From positions 1 to 39,995 of the forward strand of contig NZ_LGSS01000021.1 in the NCBI RefSeq assembly GCF_001190785.1: a stretch of DNA of 39,995 bases, read 5' to 3'. The DNA is from Gottschalkia purinilytica. GTDB taxonomy: Bacteria; Bacillota; Clostridia; Tissierellales; Gottschalkiaceae. Under the pieces are notes generated by a model. The model did no database searches. It was not told the DNA's origin and saw nothing but the letters and a program-made list of their open reading frames with translations. A program made the position numbers and the translations under genes. Every line of letters starts with the position of its first letter. Position 1 is the first letter of the stretch. This document shows positions 1-8,307 of the stretch, piece by piece.

Positions 1-20
1 CATAGCTACAAGCTTTTTGG

Positions 21-43
21 AACCACCTGCATAGCAGGTGGTT
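21..43. repeat. Perfect 10-bp hairpin at the window edge (possible IS200/IS605 tip or terminator)
   Basis: Arms at 21-30 (AACCACCTGC) and 34-43 (GCAGGTGGTT) pair perfectly around a 3-nt loop, followed by only a short T run. The arm resembles the tip hairpin of the IS200-type element at the other end of the window (39724-39742, CCACCCGT/ACGGGTGG). It could be the end of another such element lying to the left, or the terminator of an upstream plus-strand gene. The window starts too close to decide. Confidence 0.4.
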
Positions 44-55
44 TTCTACATACAA

Positions 56-84
56 TAAAAAATGACTATCCATATGATAGTCAT
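56..84 (-). terminator. Rho-independent terminator of the SLH-CAP gene
   Basis: ATGACTATC (62-70) pairs with GATAGTCAT (76-84). On the minus strand the hairpin is followed by a T run (the A run at 57-61). It lies about 40 nt past the stop of the SLH-CAP gene. Confidence 0.7.
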
Positions 85-121
85 CAAATTAAAGCAACCA
101 AAACGATCGCTCTTTAATTAT

Positions 122-1141
122 CTAATTTATAAACATTTGTGTCCAATAAGTAACTCCATTTTTCTTTACATATCCAACACCTATTTTTCCAAAATTAGAT
201 GAAAGAATATTAGCTTTATGTCCTGGCGAGTTCATCCATCCATTTACCACGCCTTCTGCAGAAGAATAACCTTTAGCTATATTTTCTCCAGCTGCCATAT
301 ACTTAATCCCAAATTTCTTCATCATTTCAAATGGACTACCATAAGTTGGAGATGTATGGTCAAAATAATTTTTGTCAGCCATATCTTGTGATTTAATACG
401 AGCTACTTTTCCTAAATTAAAGTCAATAGTGAAAGGAGCTAGTCCTATTTTATTTCTTTCAATATTAGTTAATCTTACTACTTCAGATTCAATCTTAAAA
501 GATATTGTTCCATATATAACCGTAGCTGCTTGAGCTCTTGTAGTATTACTATTTGGTGAAAATTGAGTATTACTTACACCACTCATTATTCCACTTTTAA
601 TAATTCTTGCTACGTCAGTTTTAGCCCAATTAGGTATTTGAGCTTTATCATTAAACTTTGATAATATATTATTTACTTCGTTATCAGTTACACTAATATC
701 ATTTTTTAAAAATCTACCTACTATAACAGCTGTTTCCACTCTTGTTATATTGTTATTTGGTTTAAAAGTTTTATCTTCATATCCTGCTATTAATCCATTA
801 TCAACAGCTGTAGCTACATACGATGAATACCAATCTCCTACACTAACATCTTTAAAGTTACCACTGTCTGTTGATAAGTTCTTGAAAAATGGGTCTACTA
901 TGAGTCTCGAGAATTCTCCTCTTGTCACATTGTTTTCAGGTTTAAAAGTTCCATCTGGATATCCTGATATTGTTCCTGATGATGCTAAAGTTTCAATATA
1001 CTGTTTTGCCCAATGATTATTAGGAACGTCCTTAAAGGATATATTAGTACCATATGCTACTGTAGAAACAGAAGTATTAACTAGCACAACACTTAGAGCA
1101 ATAAATAGTACGAATAGTTGCTTTAAAAATTTGTTTTTCAA
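122..1141 (-). CDS. Secreted SLH-domain protein with a C-terminal CAP (SCP/PR-1, YkwD-like) domain
   Basis: A surface protein of about 339 residues. It has a signal peptide (basic start, hydrophobic stretch to about residue 28), then three S-layer homology repeats (roughly 33-80, 94-140 and 160-210) with motifs such as ISGYPDGTFKPENN and TRGEFSRLI, then a CAP domain to the end. CAP hallmarks are LTNIERNKIGL, a buried His in FDHTSP, GENIA and NSPGHKANIL. SLH repeats bind pyruvylated wall polymers, so it should sit on the wall; the role of CAP in bacteria is poorly known. Start choice: AGGAGG (1151-1156) directly abuts an ATG at 1150, which is too close. The in-frame TTG at 1141 has 9-nt spacing and gives a clean signal peptide. 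The longest frame starts at 1198. It is monocistronic. Confidence 0.9.
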   Translation of the reverse strand: MKNKFLKQLFVLFIALSVVLVNTSVSTVAYGTNISFKDVPNNHWAKQYIETLASSGTISGYPDGTFKPENNVTRGEFSRLIVDPFFKNLSTDSGNFKDVSVGDWYSSYVATAVDNGLIAGYEDKTFKPNNNITRVETAVIVGRFLKNDISVTDNEVNNILSKFNDKAQIPNWAKTDVARIIKSGIMSGVSNTQFSPNSNTTRAQAATVIYGTISFKIESEVVRLTNIERNKIGLAPFTIDFNLGKVARIKSQDMADKNYFDHTSPTYGSPFEMMKKFGIKYMAAGENIAKGYSSAEGVVNGWMNSPGHKANILSSNFGKIGVGYVKKNGVTYWTQMFIN

Positions 1142-1344
1142 GTTTCTCATCCTCCTACTTTTGTATGTATCATTATATATAGTAATTAATGTTAACATTT
1201 TAGACGAATTACTACAGGAGTATTATAGACTAATCAATAATCTTTTTCAATGATAGCTGATAAATATTAATTTACATATTAAATATATTCATATTATTTT
1301 CACATATATTTAATGATATATAAAAATATCTTAAAATAATAATA

Positions 1345-1383
1345 AAAAATGATAAAGAGACTTAAGTCAACTTTATCATTTTT
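1345..1383 (-). terminator. Terminator of the two-component operon
   Basis: ATGATAAAG (1349-1357) pairs with CTTTATCAT (1371-1379), extended by A/T pairs. T-rich tails occur on both strands, so it may work both ways. It lies 21 nt past the histidine kinase stop. Confidence 0.75.
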
Positions 1384-1404
1384 ATTTTTTAAAATTCAAG
1401 TTTC

Positions 1405-2832
1405 TTATTCTTTGTTCAGTTTAATATGAATAGTTATTTTATTTTCTTTATATTCAGCCCAGATATCTCCATTATGAAGTTCTATTATCTTTTTAGCGAT
1501 AGCTAGTCCTAATCCTGAACTTTCATTTTCCTTTCTTGATTTATCTACCCTATAAAATCTTTCAAATAGTTTTTTTACTTCTTTTTCTTTGAAATCTTTA
1601 ACTTCATTTGTAAATGATATATTAACATTATTAATATCCTCTTTGATTTTCACCTCTATACTAGATGGTTTCACACTATATTTGATAGCATTAGTTAATA
1701 TATTTTCAAAAACCCTAATTATCTTGTCAACATCTACATTTAATATTATGTCTTTATGAGGAATTTGTTTTATAACTTTTAAATTATTTGTATCAAGTAC
1801 AGGTATATATTCTCCTATTAATTGTTCTAATAGGCTACATACGTCCATTTGTGTATAGTTTAGCTCTATTTTAGAATTTGAAAGCTTAGTGTATTCAAAA
1901 AGTTCATTTATCAGATTATTAAGATTTTGAGACTTATTGTATATTGTTTCAATATATTCTTCATATTCCTCTTCAGTCTTGTAACTTTTTTTTCTTATTA
2001 AGTCAAGATAGCCAATAATAGACGTCAAAGGTGTTCTTAAATCATGTGAAACATTAGTTATAAGTTCATTTTTTGTATTTTCAATTTCTCTTTCTCTATC
2101 AAACTTTTCTTTAAGCTGAATAGACATACTATTTATACTTTCTGATAATTCTGCTATCTCATCACCACCATCTACTTCTAATATTTCTCCTAGGTTTCCT
2201 TTAGCTATTCTTTTTACTTTTCTAGAAATATATTTTATATATTGAACTCTTTTATTTATCATAAAGATAAAAGTTATTATAAATGCTACTATACTTAGAA
2301 TAAGACTAATTAATCCGATTCTATTATCAAGTTTACCCATTTCCCAATCATATTTTTTAGGATATTTAAAAATTAAATAGAATACCTGATTTTCTTTATA
2401 AAATGGATAAAAAATAAGTTCTTCCTTGTCATTATATTTAGTATAATTTTTTTCGTAACCTACTCTAGATCTATATTCATCCATTATATATCTAAAGTCA
2501 ACTTTTTCATTAAAATCATTTTGATTTCCATAAATTAAATTTCCATTAGAATCTAGTATTAATATCTTTATATTCATATTCTTTGTTTTACTTTTGATGA
2601 ACTTATCAAGTTCATTATTAGAATTTATTTTTATTTTGCTATTTTCTAATCCTTTTCCTGTTTCATATATATACTTAGATATATGATAATAACTGTTTTG
2701 TTCACGTAAATTAGATATAATATTTTCTTGTATATATTTACATATAAACAGTACACTAAAAGATACAATAAAAGATATTATTATAGCCCTTAATAGTTTA
2801 ACACTAATTTTATTTCTCATATTTTTAATCAT
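1405..2832 (-). CDS. Membrane sensor histidine kinase (HisKA/HATPase_c)
   Basis: 475 residues. TM1 at about 12-32, an extracytoplasmic sensor region of about 135 residues, TM2 at about 172-192, HAMP to about 245, then HisKA with the phospho-accepting His263 in VSHDLRTPLTS. The HATPase domain shows the N box (NILTNAIKYS, about 377-386) and a G box (SSGLGLAIAKK, about 438). It autophosphorylates and passes phosphate to the response regulator encoded just before it; ATG and TGA overlap by 4 nt (ATGA), so the pair is translationally coupled. The architecture resembles VanS/PhoR-type kinases, but the sensor region shows no domain I recognise, so the signal is unknown. Confidence 0.93.
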   Translation of the reverse strand: MIKNMRNKISVKLLRAIIISFIVSFSVLFICKYIQENIISNLREQNSYYHISKYIYETGKGLENSKIKINSNNELDKFIKSKTKNMNIKILILDSNGNLIYGNQNDFNEKVDFRYIMDEYRSRVGYEKNYTKYNDKEELIFYPFYKENQVFYLIFKYPKKYDWEMGKLDNRIGLISLILSIVAFIITFIFMINKRVQYIKYISRKVKRIAKGNLGEILEVDGGDEIAELSESINSMSIQLKEKFDREREIENTKNELITNVSHDLRTPLTSIIGYLDLIRKKSYKTEEEYEEYIETIYNKSQNLNNLINELFEYTKLSNSKIELNYTQMDVCSLLEQLIGEYIPVLDTNNLKVIKQIPHKDIILNVDVDKIIRVFENILTNAIKYSVKPSSIEVKIKEDINNVNISFTNEVKDFKEKEVKKLFERFYRVDKSRKENESSGLGLAIAKKIIELHNGDIWAEYKENKITIHIKLNKE

Positions 2833-3515
2833 ATTTTATATCCTACTCCCCAGATAGTCTTTATATAAACTGGTTTTTTAGGATCTTCTTCTATTTTTTC
2901 TCTTATCTTTGTTATGTGAACCATAACTGTATTGTCAGATTTAAAGAAGTCTTCTTTCCAAACATGTTCATATATTTTACTTATACTCATAACTATTCCT
3001 TTATTTCTTGCTAAAAGTTCTAATATATCGAATTCTTTAGGAGTAAGTCTTATTTCTTTATCACCTACGTTTATCTGTCTAGTATCTGTATTTATCGTGA
3101 GATTTCCTATTTCAATTATATCATTGCTATACTCTGTATCTTTATTATATCTTTTATATCTTCTTATTTGAGATTTAACTCTTGCTATCAATTCCATAGG
3201 ATTAAAAGGTTTTGTAATATAATCATCTGCACCTGATGTTAGACCATGTATCTTATCTATATCTTCTGATTTTGCCGAAATCATTATTATAGGTGTATGT
3301 TTTTCTTCCCTTATCTTAATACAAGCCTCTATACCATCCATTTCGGGCATCATTATATCAAGTATTATTAAATCTACCCTTTCTTTTTTTAGAATATTGA
3401 TAGCTTTTATAGCATCTTCTGCTTTAATAGTTTGATATCCCTCATTTTCCAAATATATGGAAATCAAATTTCTTATCTTTTCATCATCATCTACTATTAG
3501 TATTTTTTCTTGCAT
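2829..3515 (-). CDS. OmpR/PhoB-family response regulator
   Basis: 228 residues. The receiver domain (1-120) has the acidic pocket in VDDDE, phospho-acceptor Asp53 in LILDIMMPEMDG, Ser80 and Lys102 in TKPF. The winged-helix DNA-binding domain (about 130-228) has the family pattern RLTPKEFDILELL and VHITKIREKIE, ending in TIWGVGYKI. It is partner of the kinase whose start overlaps its stop. SD AAGGAGTG is about 11 nt upstream. It lies 22 nt after a methyltransferase gene on the same strand, so all three are probably one transcript. Targets cannot be read from the sequence. Confidence 0.94.
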   Translation of the reverse strand: MQEKILIVDDDEKIRNLISIYLENEGYQTIKAEDAIKAINILKKERVDLIILDIMMPEMDGIEACIKIREEKHTPIIMISAKSEDIDKIHGLTSGADDYITKPFNPMELIARVKSQIRRYKRYNKDTEYSNDIIEIGNLTINTDTRQINVGDKEIRLTPKEFDILELLARNKGIVMSISKIYEHVWKEDFFKSDNTVMVHITKIREKIEEDPKKPVYIKTIWGVGYKI

Positions 3516-3537
3516 ATCTTTTGTTTCACTCCTTATG

Positions 3538-4116
3538 CTAATTATTACAATCTAGTACATATGCTGGGGGTATATTCTTTATCTCTTTTCTTACATATAT
3601 ATTATCAAAATATTGATTAATAAAATCTTTTTTCAATAAGGTATATTGAAAAGTTATAAACTTTCCATCTTTCTTTAGTATCTTCTTTGTTTCATATAAT
3701 ATTTTATCTGATAGTTTTTGAGGTAGACTAGCAAATGGTAATCCTGATACTACATAATCTACTTCTAAAATATCATATAGTTTTAGATATTTATATATAT
3801 TTTCAGCAGAATCATTTATAACATATACATTGTTTTCGTCTTTATATTTGTCTTTTAATATTTTATAAAATTTATAGTTTATTTCAAATACCATTATTAA
3901 CGTATTTTCATTTTTACTTTTAACTAACTTATCAGTAAATACTCCTGTTCCTGCACCGTATTCAACTATGCATCTTGTATTTTTAAAATCAATTCCTGAT
4001 ATCATTTTATCTGCAAGGTATTTTGAGCTAGGTATTATTGCACCTGTAAATCTAGGTTTTCTTATGCATTGTTTAAAAAACTCTGAATACTGTTTTATTA
4101 TATTTACGCTTATCAT
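3538..4116 (-). CDS. Class I SAM-dependent methyltransferase (KsgA-like fold, PmtA-like phospholipid methyltransferase)
   Basis: 192 residues. SAM-binding motif I is VEYGAGTGVFT (about residues 51-61), with an acidic residue in MVFEIN and a motif IV-like VSGLPFASLP. The N-terminal FFKQCIRKPRFTGAIIPSS resembles short PmtA-type phosphatidylethanolamine methyltransferases, which are often annotated as rRNA adenine methyltransferase-like. The catalytic NPPY of true rRNA dimethylases is absent (SGLPF instead), which argues for a lipid or other small substrate. It is the first gene of a likely operon with the two-component pair, hinting at an envelope role. SD GGGGGAGTG is just upstream. The substrate is inferred, not shown. 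Confidence 0.75.
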   Translation of the reverse strand: MISVNIIKQYSEFFKQCIRKPRFTGAIIPSSKYLADKMISGIDFKNTRCIVEYGAGTGVFTDKLVKSKNENTLIMVFEINYKFYKILKDKYKDENNVYVINDSAENIYKYLKLYDILEVDYVVSGLPFASLPQKLSDKILYETKKILKKDGKFITFQYTLLKKDFINQYFDNIYVRKEIKNIPPAYVLDCNN

Positions 4117-4172
4117 ATTTCACTCCCCCTAAAGCTCAACTTAATTTGTAATAATAGTTTAGAAAAAAATGT

Positions 4173-4223
4173 TTAAAAAAAAGGCCATAAAAATCTTAAG
4201 AATTCTTAAGTTTATATGGCCTT
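4173..4223 (-). terminator. Terminator of leuA
   Basis: AAGGCCATA (4181-4189) pairs with TATGGCCTT (4215-4223), with an inner CTTAAG inverted repeat. On the minus strand it is followed by eight T residues. It is 9 nt past the leuA stop. Confidence 0.85.
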
Positions 4224-4231
4224 ATAAGTAT

Positions 4232-5785
4232 CTATATCATTTCATCTAATATAATTGTATTTATACCATTAATAAAAGCTAATGCACTTGCTTTTATAAT
4301 GTCTGTATCCATAGCTCTAGAGAAATAATTCTTTCCTTTGTGTTCTATAGTAATACCTACTCTTCCTAAAGCATCTTTTCCTCTTGACATGCTATTTATT
4401 TTATACTGTCTTAGCTCAACATCAAGCTTAACAATATTTTTTATAGCTGTATAAAGAGCATCTATAGGACCGTCTCCAATAGCACTTTCTTTTAAAGTTT
4501 CATCACCTCTTTTTATTATTACTGTAGCTGTAGGAAAATTATCATTACTAATGACTTGTATAGAATCTATATTGTATAGTTTTTTTCCTATTTTATTAAA
4601 ATCATTATATACTTTATCCTCAATAATGTTATAGTTTTTTTCAATTAAATAAACTAAATCTTGATGATAAATTTCTTTCTTAATATCTGCTAATTCTAAA
4701 AACTTACTAAATAACTTATCAAACTTATCTTCTTCTACATCATTTATACCTAAGCTTTCAATAGCATTTTTAAATGCATGTCTTCCTGACCTTGCAGTTA
4801 AAACCAATTCCATGTTATTTACGCCTACATCTTCTGGATCTATAACTTCATAAACATCTTTAGATTTTAACAATCCATCTTGATGTATTCCTGAAGAATG
4901 TGCAAATGCATTATCTCCAGTTATTGCCTTATTAACTTGAACATCTAATCCCATTAATCCACTTACAAGATCAGATGTAGACTTTATTTCTCTGGTAATG
5001 ATATTTGTATCTGCATCATAGTATTCTGGTCTAAGTTTAAGTCCCATTATTACTTCTTCTAATGCTGTATTACCTGCTCTTTCTCCTATTCCATTAATAG
5101 TACATTCAATTTTATCAGCTCCATTTTTTATTGCTGCAAGAGTATTAGCAGTAGCCAATCCAGTATCATTATGACAATGAACACTTAGAATAACTTTATC
5201 ATTCACATTTTTAATACGATAATTTAATTTTCTTATTAATTCCCCAAATTCTTCTGGTACTGCATATCCAACTGTATCTGGAATATTTATCATAGTAGCT
5301 CCAGCTTTTATAACAGCTTCTACTGTCTTCCAAAGATATTCAAATTCACTTCTCGATGCATCTTCTGTAGAATATTGTACTTCTGGAATAAAGCTCTTAG
5401 CATATTTTACTGCTTCTACACCCATATCTAGTATCTGATCTTTTGTTTTATTAAATTTCTTGTCCACATGGACATTAGAAGTCCCTAGAACAATATGAAT
5501 TAATGGTTTTTGGGCATACTTTACACTTTCATATACTGACTTAATATCACTTTTAACAGCTCTAGCTAACCCTGTTATCATTGCTTTATCTCCAAATTTC
5601 TTTGCTATCGTTTCTACTGCTTCAAAGTCCCCAGGTGATGATGATGGAAATCCGGCTTCTATAATATCTACATTTAGTTTTATTAACTTATTAGCTATCT
5701 CTAACTTCTGATTAATATTAAGTTTCGCTCCTGGTACTTGTTCACCATCCCTTAATGTAGTATCAAAGACTAAAATTTTTCTCAT
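4232..5785 (-). CDS. leuA: 2-isopropylmalate synthase
   Basis: 517 residues, full length for the family. It condenses acetyl-CoA with 2-oxoisovalerate, the first committed step of leucine synthesis. The N-terminal HMGL-like TIM barrel begins FDTTLRDGEQVPG, with metal-binding HCHNDTGLA (about 203-211) and the family signature NGIGERAGNTALEE. HSSGIHQDG follows in the accessory domain. The C-terminal LeuA dimer/regulatory domain (about 390-517) includes IGDGPIDALY and GRVGI, so leucine feedback inhibition is likely. SD GGGGG precedes the ATG. The gene stands alone (no leuB/C/D nearby) behind a leucine T-box. Citramalate synthase or homocitrate synthase are close relatives; the leucine specifier codon supports LeuA. 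Confidence 0.94.
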   Translation of the reverse strand: MRKILVFDTTLRDGEQVPGAKLNINQKLEIANKLIKLNVDIIEAGFPSSSPGDFEAVETIAKKFGDKAMITGLARAVKSDIKSVYESVKYAQKPLIHIVLGTSNVHVDKKFNKTKDQILDMGVEAVKYAKSFIPEVQYSTEDASRSEFEYLWKTVEAVIKAGATMINIPDTVGYAVPEEFGELIRKLNYRIKNVNDKVILSVHCHNDTGLATANTLAAIKNGADKIECTINGIGERAGNTALEEVIMGLKLRPEYYDADTNIITREIKSTSDLVSGLMGLDVQVNKAITGDNAFAHSSGIHQDGLLKSKDVYEVIDPEDVGVNNMELVLTARSGRHAFKNAIESLGINDVEEDKFDKLFSKFLELADIKKEIYHQDLVYLIEKNYNIIEDKVYNDFNKIGKKLYNIDSIQVISNDNFPTATVIIKRGDETLKESAIGDGPIDALYTAIKNIVKLDVELRQYKINSMSRGKDALGRVGITIEHKGKNYFSRAMDTDIIKASALAFINGINTIILDEMI

Positions 5786-5821
5786 AATAACTTCCCCCTT
5801 ATTTATTTTTTATAAAACAAA

Positions 5822-6085
5822 AAAACCTCGTCTCATTAAAGAGACGAGGTTGTATTCCCGTGGTACCACTCTATTTGACTTTATATATAATTATATAAAA
5901 CTAAAGTTCATAACTAAACAAAAGTCCACTTTTTCAATAGCCAACACTATCTATTCTTATAACGGAGAATTCCGATATGCTCTACATTATCAAGCAACAG
6001 CTCATAGGCGAGTTCAAATAATTGAAATTATTGACTCTCACCAAACGTCAACTCTCTGAGAATTTCTTTTTCATTCTACTATTCC
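5822..6085 (-). promoter_or_regulatory. T-box riboswitch, leucine specifier, upstream of leuA
   Basis: On the minus strand the leader has the stem I core AGAGAGTTGACG, a GGTG.GAGTC distal part, a specifier region reading GAA-CTC-GCC, and the conserved T-box AGAGTGGTACCACGGGAA (about 5855-5872). The specifier CTC (forward GAG at 6010-6012) is a leucine codon, matching the downstream gene. The terminator is AACCTCGTCTC pairing with GAGACGAGGTT (forward 5824-5834 and 5841-5851) followed by T residues. Uncharged leucine tRNA should bind the T-box and favour the antiterminator. Start and end of the RNA are approximate. Confidence 0.93.
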
Positions 6086-6120
6086 TAATCTAAGCCTTTA
6101 TCTATGTATTATTTTTTAAC

Positions 6121-6149
6121 ATATTATCATAGAAATTATTAGTAGTCAA
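6121..6149 (-). promoter_or_regulatory. Sigma-A promoter of the leuA T-box transcript
   Basis: On the minus strand, TTGACT (forward 6144-6149), a 17-nt spacer, then TAATAT (forward 6121-6126). This places transcription start near 6114, shortly before T-box stem I. Confidence 0.65.
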
Positions 6150-6223
6150 TACTTTTTTTAGTATATTATATTCTGTAACATTAGCTTCTAAAATTAATAT
6201 AATAATTTAAAGGAGTGATTTTA

Positions 6224-6358
6224 TTGAAAAATAAAATAGATCGAGAAGATGTCAAACATGATATTACTTTAATTATATCTACTGCCCTATTTATTTTACT
6301 CGCAGTAGGCATAGGAACTAAGCCTGGCCCATTACCTGTAGAAACTATAATTTCTTAA
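6224..6358 (+). CDS. Small single-pass membrane protein, unknown function
   Basis: A 44-residue reading frame from a TTG start, with AAGGAG about 8 nt upstream (AAAGGAGTGATTTTA then TTG). The sequence has a charged N-terminus (MKNKIDREDVKHD) and one hydrophobic segment (about residues 14-30, ITLIISTALFILLAVGIG), then KPGPLPVETIIS. It lies 44 nt before the 104-residue gene at 6403 on the same strand, so the two probably share a transcript. I do not recognise the family. The clear SD and the TM segment support a real gene, but no homology could be checked. Confidence 0.5.
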   Translation: MKNKIDREDVKHDITLIISTALFILLAVGIGTKPGPLPVETIIS

Positions 6359-6402
6359 TACAAAGTTTGCATCGTTTTACTTAACTATAAGGAGGATACC
6401 TT

Positions 6403-6717
6403 ATGATTTCACAAAAACAGTTAGACCTATTAATAAAAAATACTCTATCTCAGCTTGGATTAGATGGTGATAAAGATAAAAAAAAAAAATGCAGAGATAA
6501 ATTATTAAACTTAAGTCCTGCCCAGATATTAGTAGTAACTGGAATACTAACAGACGTTCTCACTATTGATTCTCTCCTTATAGATAAAGACCAGAAAATA
6601 CAAATAGTTCTAGCTGGATCACTAAAAAGAAAAACTGAATTAGATAAAGCACTAGATAAAATAGGTAAGCAACCCGTTGATGAGGTTTTAAAAAGTATTT
6701 TTGATAGATTAAGATAG
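6403..6717 (+). CDS. Hypothetical 104-residue helical protein
   Basis: SD AAGGAGG 6 nt before the ATG is near ideal. The protein is soluble in appearance, Lys/Asp/Leu-rich, with a run of five lysines (DKDKKKKCRDK, about 23-33), a hydrophobic helix LSPAQILVVTGILTDVL (about 38-54) and a C-terminal amphipathic region (DKALDKIGKQPVDEVLKSIF). It is probably cotranscribed with the 44-residue membrane protein ahead of it. It ends 3 nt from the stop of the convergent patatin gene; a palindrome AGGTTTTAAAACCT spans that junction (6716-6729). I do not recognise the family and assign no function. Confidence 0.75.
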   Translation: MISQKQLDLLIKNTLSQLGLDGDKDKKKKCRDKLLNLSPAQILVVTGILTDVLTIDSLLIDKDQKIQIVLAGSLKRKTELDKALDKIGKQPVDEVLKSIFDRLR

Positions 6718-6720
6718 GTT

Positions 6721-7497
6721 TTAAAACCTTATCATACTACAAGTATTGTATCCTTCTTCAAAAAGTCTTTTACAAAAGTCACCTTCAAATCTTAATGTAT
6801 CTATAGGTGTAAATTCAGTTTTTGGCTTTATGACTATAATATCCTCTTTATTATATTGTTGATACAAAAATTCTGGAACTTCATAGTCCTTATTAAATAC
6901 TATAAGAAAAAGTTTGTTTACTTTATCATTAACAAAAGGATGTACTAGGTTATTATTTAATATTCCACCATCTAACTTATAATCGTTATACACTCCCGCT
7001 TGCAGGTCTTTTTTAAACTCTTCAAGTGATTGTTTAAAATCATAGTTTTTTAGTACATGCTCTCCCTCCATATCTTCAGAAACTTTACATGGAAGTAAAG
7101 AACTGTATTTTATACATTCAAGGATTTCATCTTTTTTGAGCTTAGTAATATCTACTATGACTTCTTTTGGATGATAGTTTTGTATATGTACATAATTTAA
7201 ATATATCGATTTTATCTCTTCATTCTGACCTTCTAAATCATACAAAATATCTATTAAACTTTGATTATCAATAACTTTAGAATCTTTTTTTAAACTTAAA
7301 AATTGGAGTCCATCAATATTGTGCCAACAATCTCTCATTTTTTCTATATTGTTTGTGTAAATAAAGTATGAATTTATGGCTCCAATTGATGTACCTGATA
7401 TAACATTAAATGCTATGTTTTTTTCTTTTAAAGCATATATAGCACCTGCTTGAAATGCTCCTTTTGCTCCTCCACCTTTTAAAAAAATTCCGTTCAA
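6721..7497 (-). CDS. Patatin-like phospholipase
   Basis: About 258 residues. The N-terminus carries the oxyanion-hole motif GGGAKGAFQAG, then the nucleophile elbow GTSIG (Ser37 counted from the TTG start), and the catalytic-dyad Asp in LDGG (about 176). This Ser-Asp dyad hydrolyses acyl esters of lipids; the substrate is unknown. There is no signal peptide or TM segment, so it acts in the cytosol or at the inner membrane face. Start choice: GAGGTG (forward 7504-7509) lies 6 nt before TTG at 7497, giving MNGIFLKGGG, the usual spacing from start to GGG motif. GTG at 7506 overlaps the SD itself. It is at least 90 nt from the next gene upstream and probably a separate unit. Confidence 0.88.
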   Translation of the reverse strand: MNGIFLKGGGAKGAFQAGAIYALKEKNIAFNVISGTSIGAINSYFIYTNNIEKMRDCWHNIDGLQFLSLKKDSKVIDNQSLIDILYDLEGQNEEIKSIYLNYVHIQNYHPKEVIVDITKLKKDEILECIKYSSLLPCKVSEDMEGEHVLKNYDFKQSLEEFKKDLQAGVYNDYKLDGGILNNNLVHPFVNDKVNKLFLIVFNKDYEVPEFLYQQYNKEDIIVIKPKTEFTPIDTLRFEGDFCKRLFEEGYNTCSMIRF

Positions 7498-7532
7498 TAA
7501 TACCACCTCATTTTTATTCTTTAGTCAAGATT

Positions 7533-7559
7533 AAGACCTCAGTCTTTAACCGAGGCCTT
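7533..7559 (-). terminator. Possible terminator hairpin of the oxidoreductase gene
   Basis: AAGACCTC (7533-7540) and GAGGCCTT (7552-7559) pair fully on the minus strand through one G-U pair, but with an A-C mismatch on the plus strand, so the RNA hairpin is minus-strand. The trailing T run is weak. Confidence 0.4.
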
Positions 7560-7598
7560 ATTATAGTCTATTATTTATTTTAACAGTTTTTCAAAATC

Positions 7599-8177
7599 TT
7601 ATAACAGCTTAGATAATGATTCCTTTACTTGATTTAAGTATTCTATAGCTTTTTCCTCATTAGCTCTTGGTAATCCACCAAATAGCTTTCTATCTACTAC
7701 TTCCATAGCACTGAACTCAAAAATCCCTTTATTTATAGTAGTTTCTAGAGCTTTGTCCATTCCATTGTTCTCATATGTTTCATTGAGTGAACCCATTGGG
7801 TTAAATAAGAATACTTTTTTACCTTCCAACAATCCTTTTGATCCACTTTCTGTGTACGTATAAGCAAAGTCATATGCAAACACTCTATCTATATATCCTT
7901 TTAATATACTAGGAATTCCCCACCATATTGGAAATATAAAAGTTATTACATCAGCCCAATTTATATAATCCTGCTCTTTTCTTATTTCATCTGGCAATAT
8001 TCCTTCTTCTGAATCTTTCAATTCTTTTAGTGATAGGACTGGATTAAAATTTATTGCATAAAGATCTCTTACTTCAACTTCGTGTCCTTTTTCCTTTGAA
8101 TATTCTTTTACTAACTCTTTTATTGAATGTGAAAAACTATTTGGATCAGGATTGGCATAAACTATTAAATTTTTCAT
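7599..8177 (-). CDS. NAD(P)H-dependent flavin oxidoreductase (flavodoxin-2 / MdaB-KefF family)
   Basis: 192 residues, typical length. Flavodoxin-like fold: first strand and FMN phosphate loop LIVYANPDPNSFSHSI, the quinone-reductase pattern FIFPIWWGIPSILKGYIDRVF (residues about 80-100), and LFNPMGS. Such enzymes use NAD(P)H and FMN to reduce quinones, nitro or azo compounds by two electrons in the cytosol. SD AGGAGG is 7 nt before the ATG. It is apparently monocistronic. The natural substrate cannot be told from sequence. Confidence 0.9.
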   Translation of the reverse strand: MKNLIVYANPDPNSFSHSIKELVKEYSKEKGHEVEVRDLYAINFNPVLSLKELKDSEEGILPDEIRKEQDYINWADVITFIFPIWWGIPSILKGYIDRVFAYDFAYTYTESGSKGLLEGKKVFLFNPMGSLNETYENNGMDKALETTINKGIFEFSAMEVVDRKLFGGLPRANEEKAIEYLNQVKESLSKLL

Positions 8178-8307
8178 TATAACTCCTCCTTTATCATCTT
8201 ATAGTTCTTTATTTTACCTCAATGTATATATTTTCCATTATATCACAATTTTTCAGTTATAAAGTAGTATACCCTTATATATTCATTAAAAACATATCTA
8301 TATACTC

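Noticed and set aside
3538-4116. rRNA adenine dimethyltransferase (KsgA/Erm)
   Set aside because: The protein is too short and lacks the NPPY/NIPY motif; SGLPF is found instead.
5850-6059. Plus-strand frame of 69 residues
   Set aside because: Lies wholly within the T-box leader on the opposite strand.
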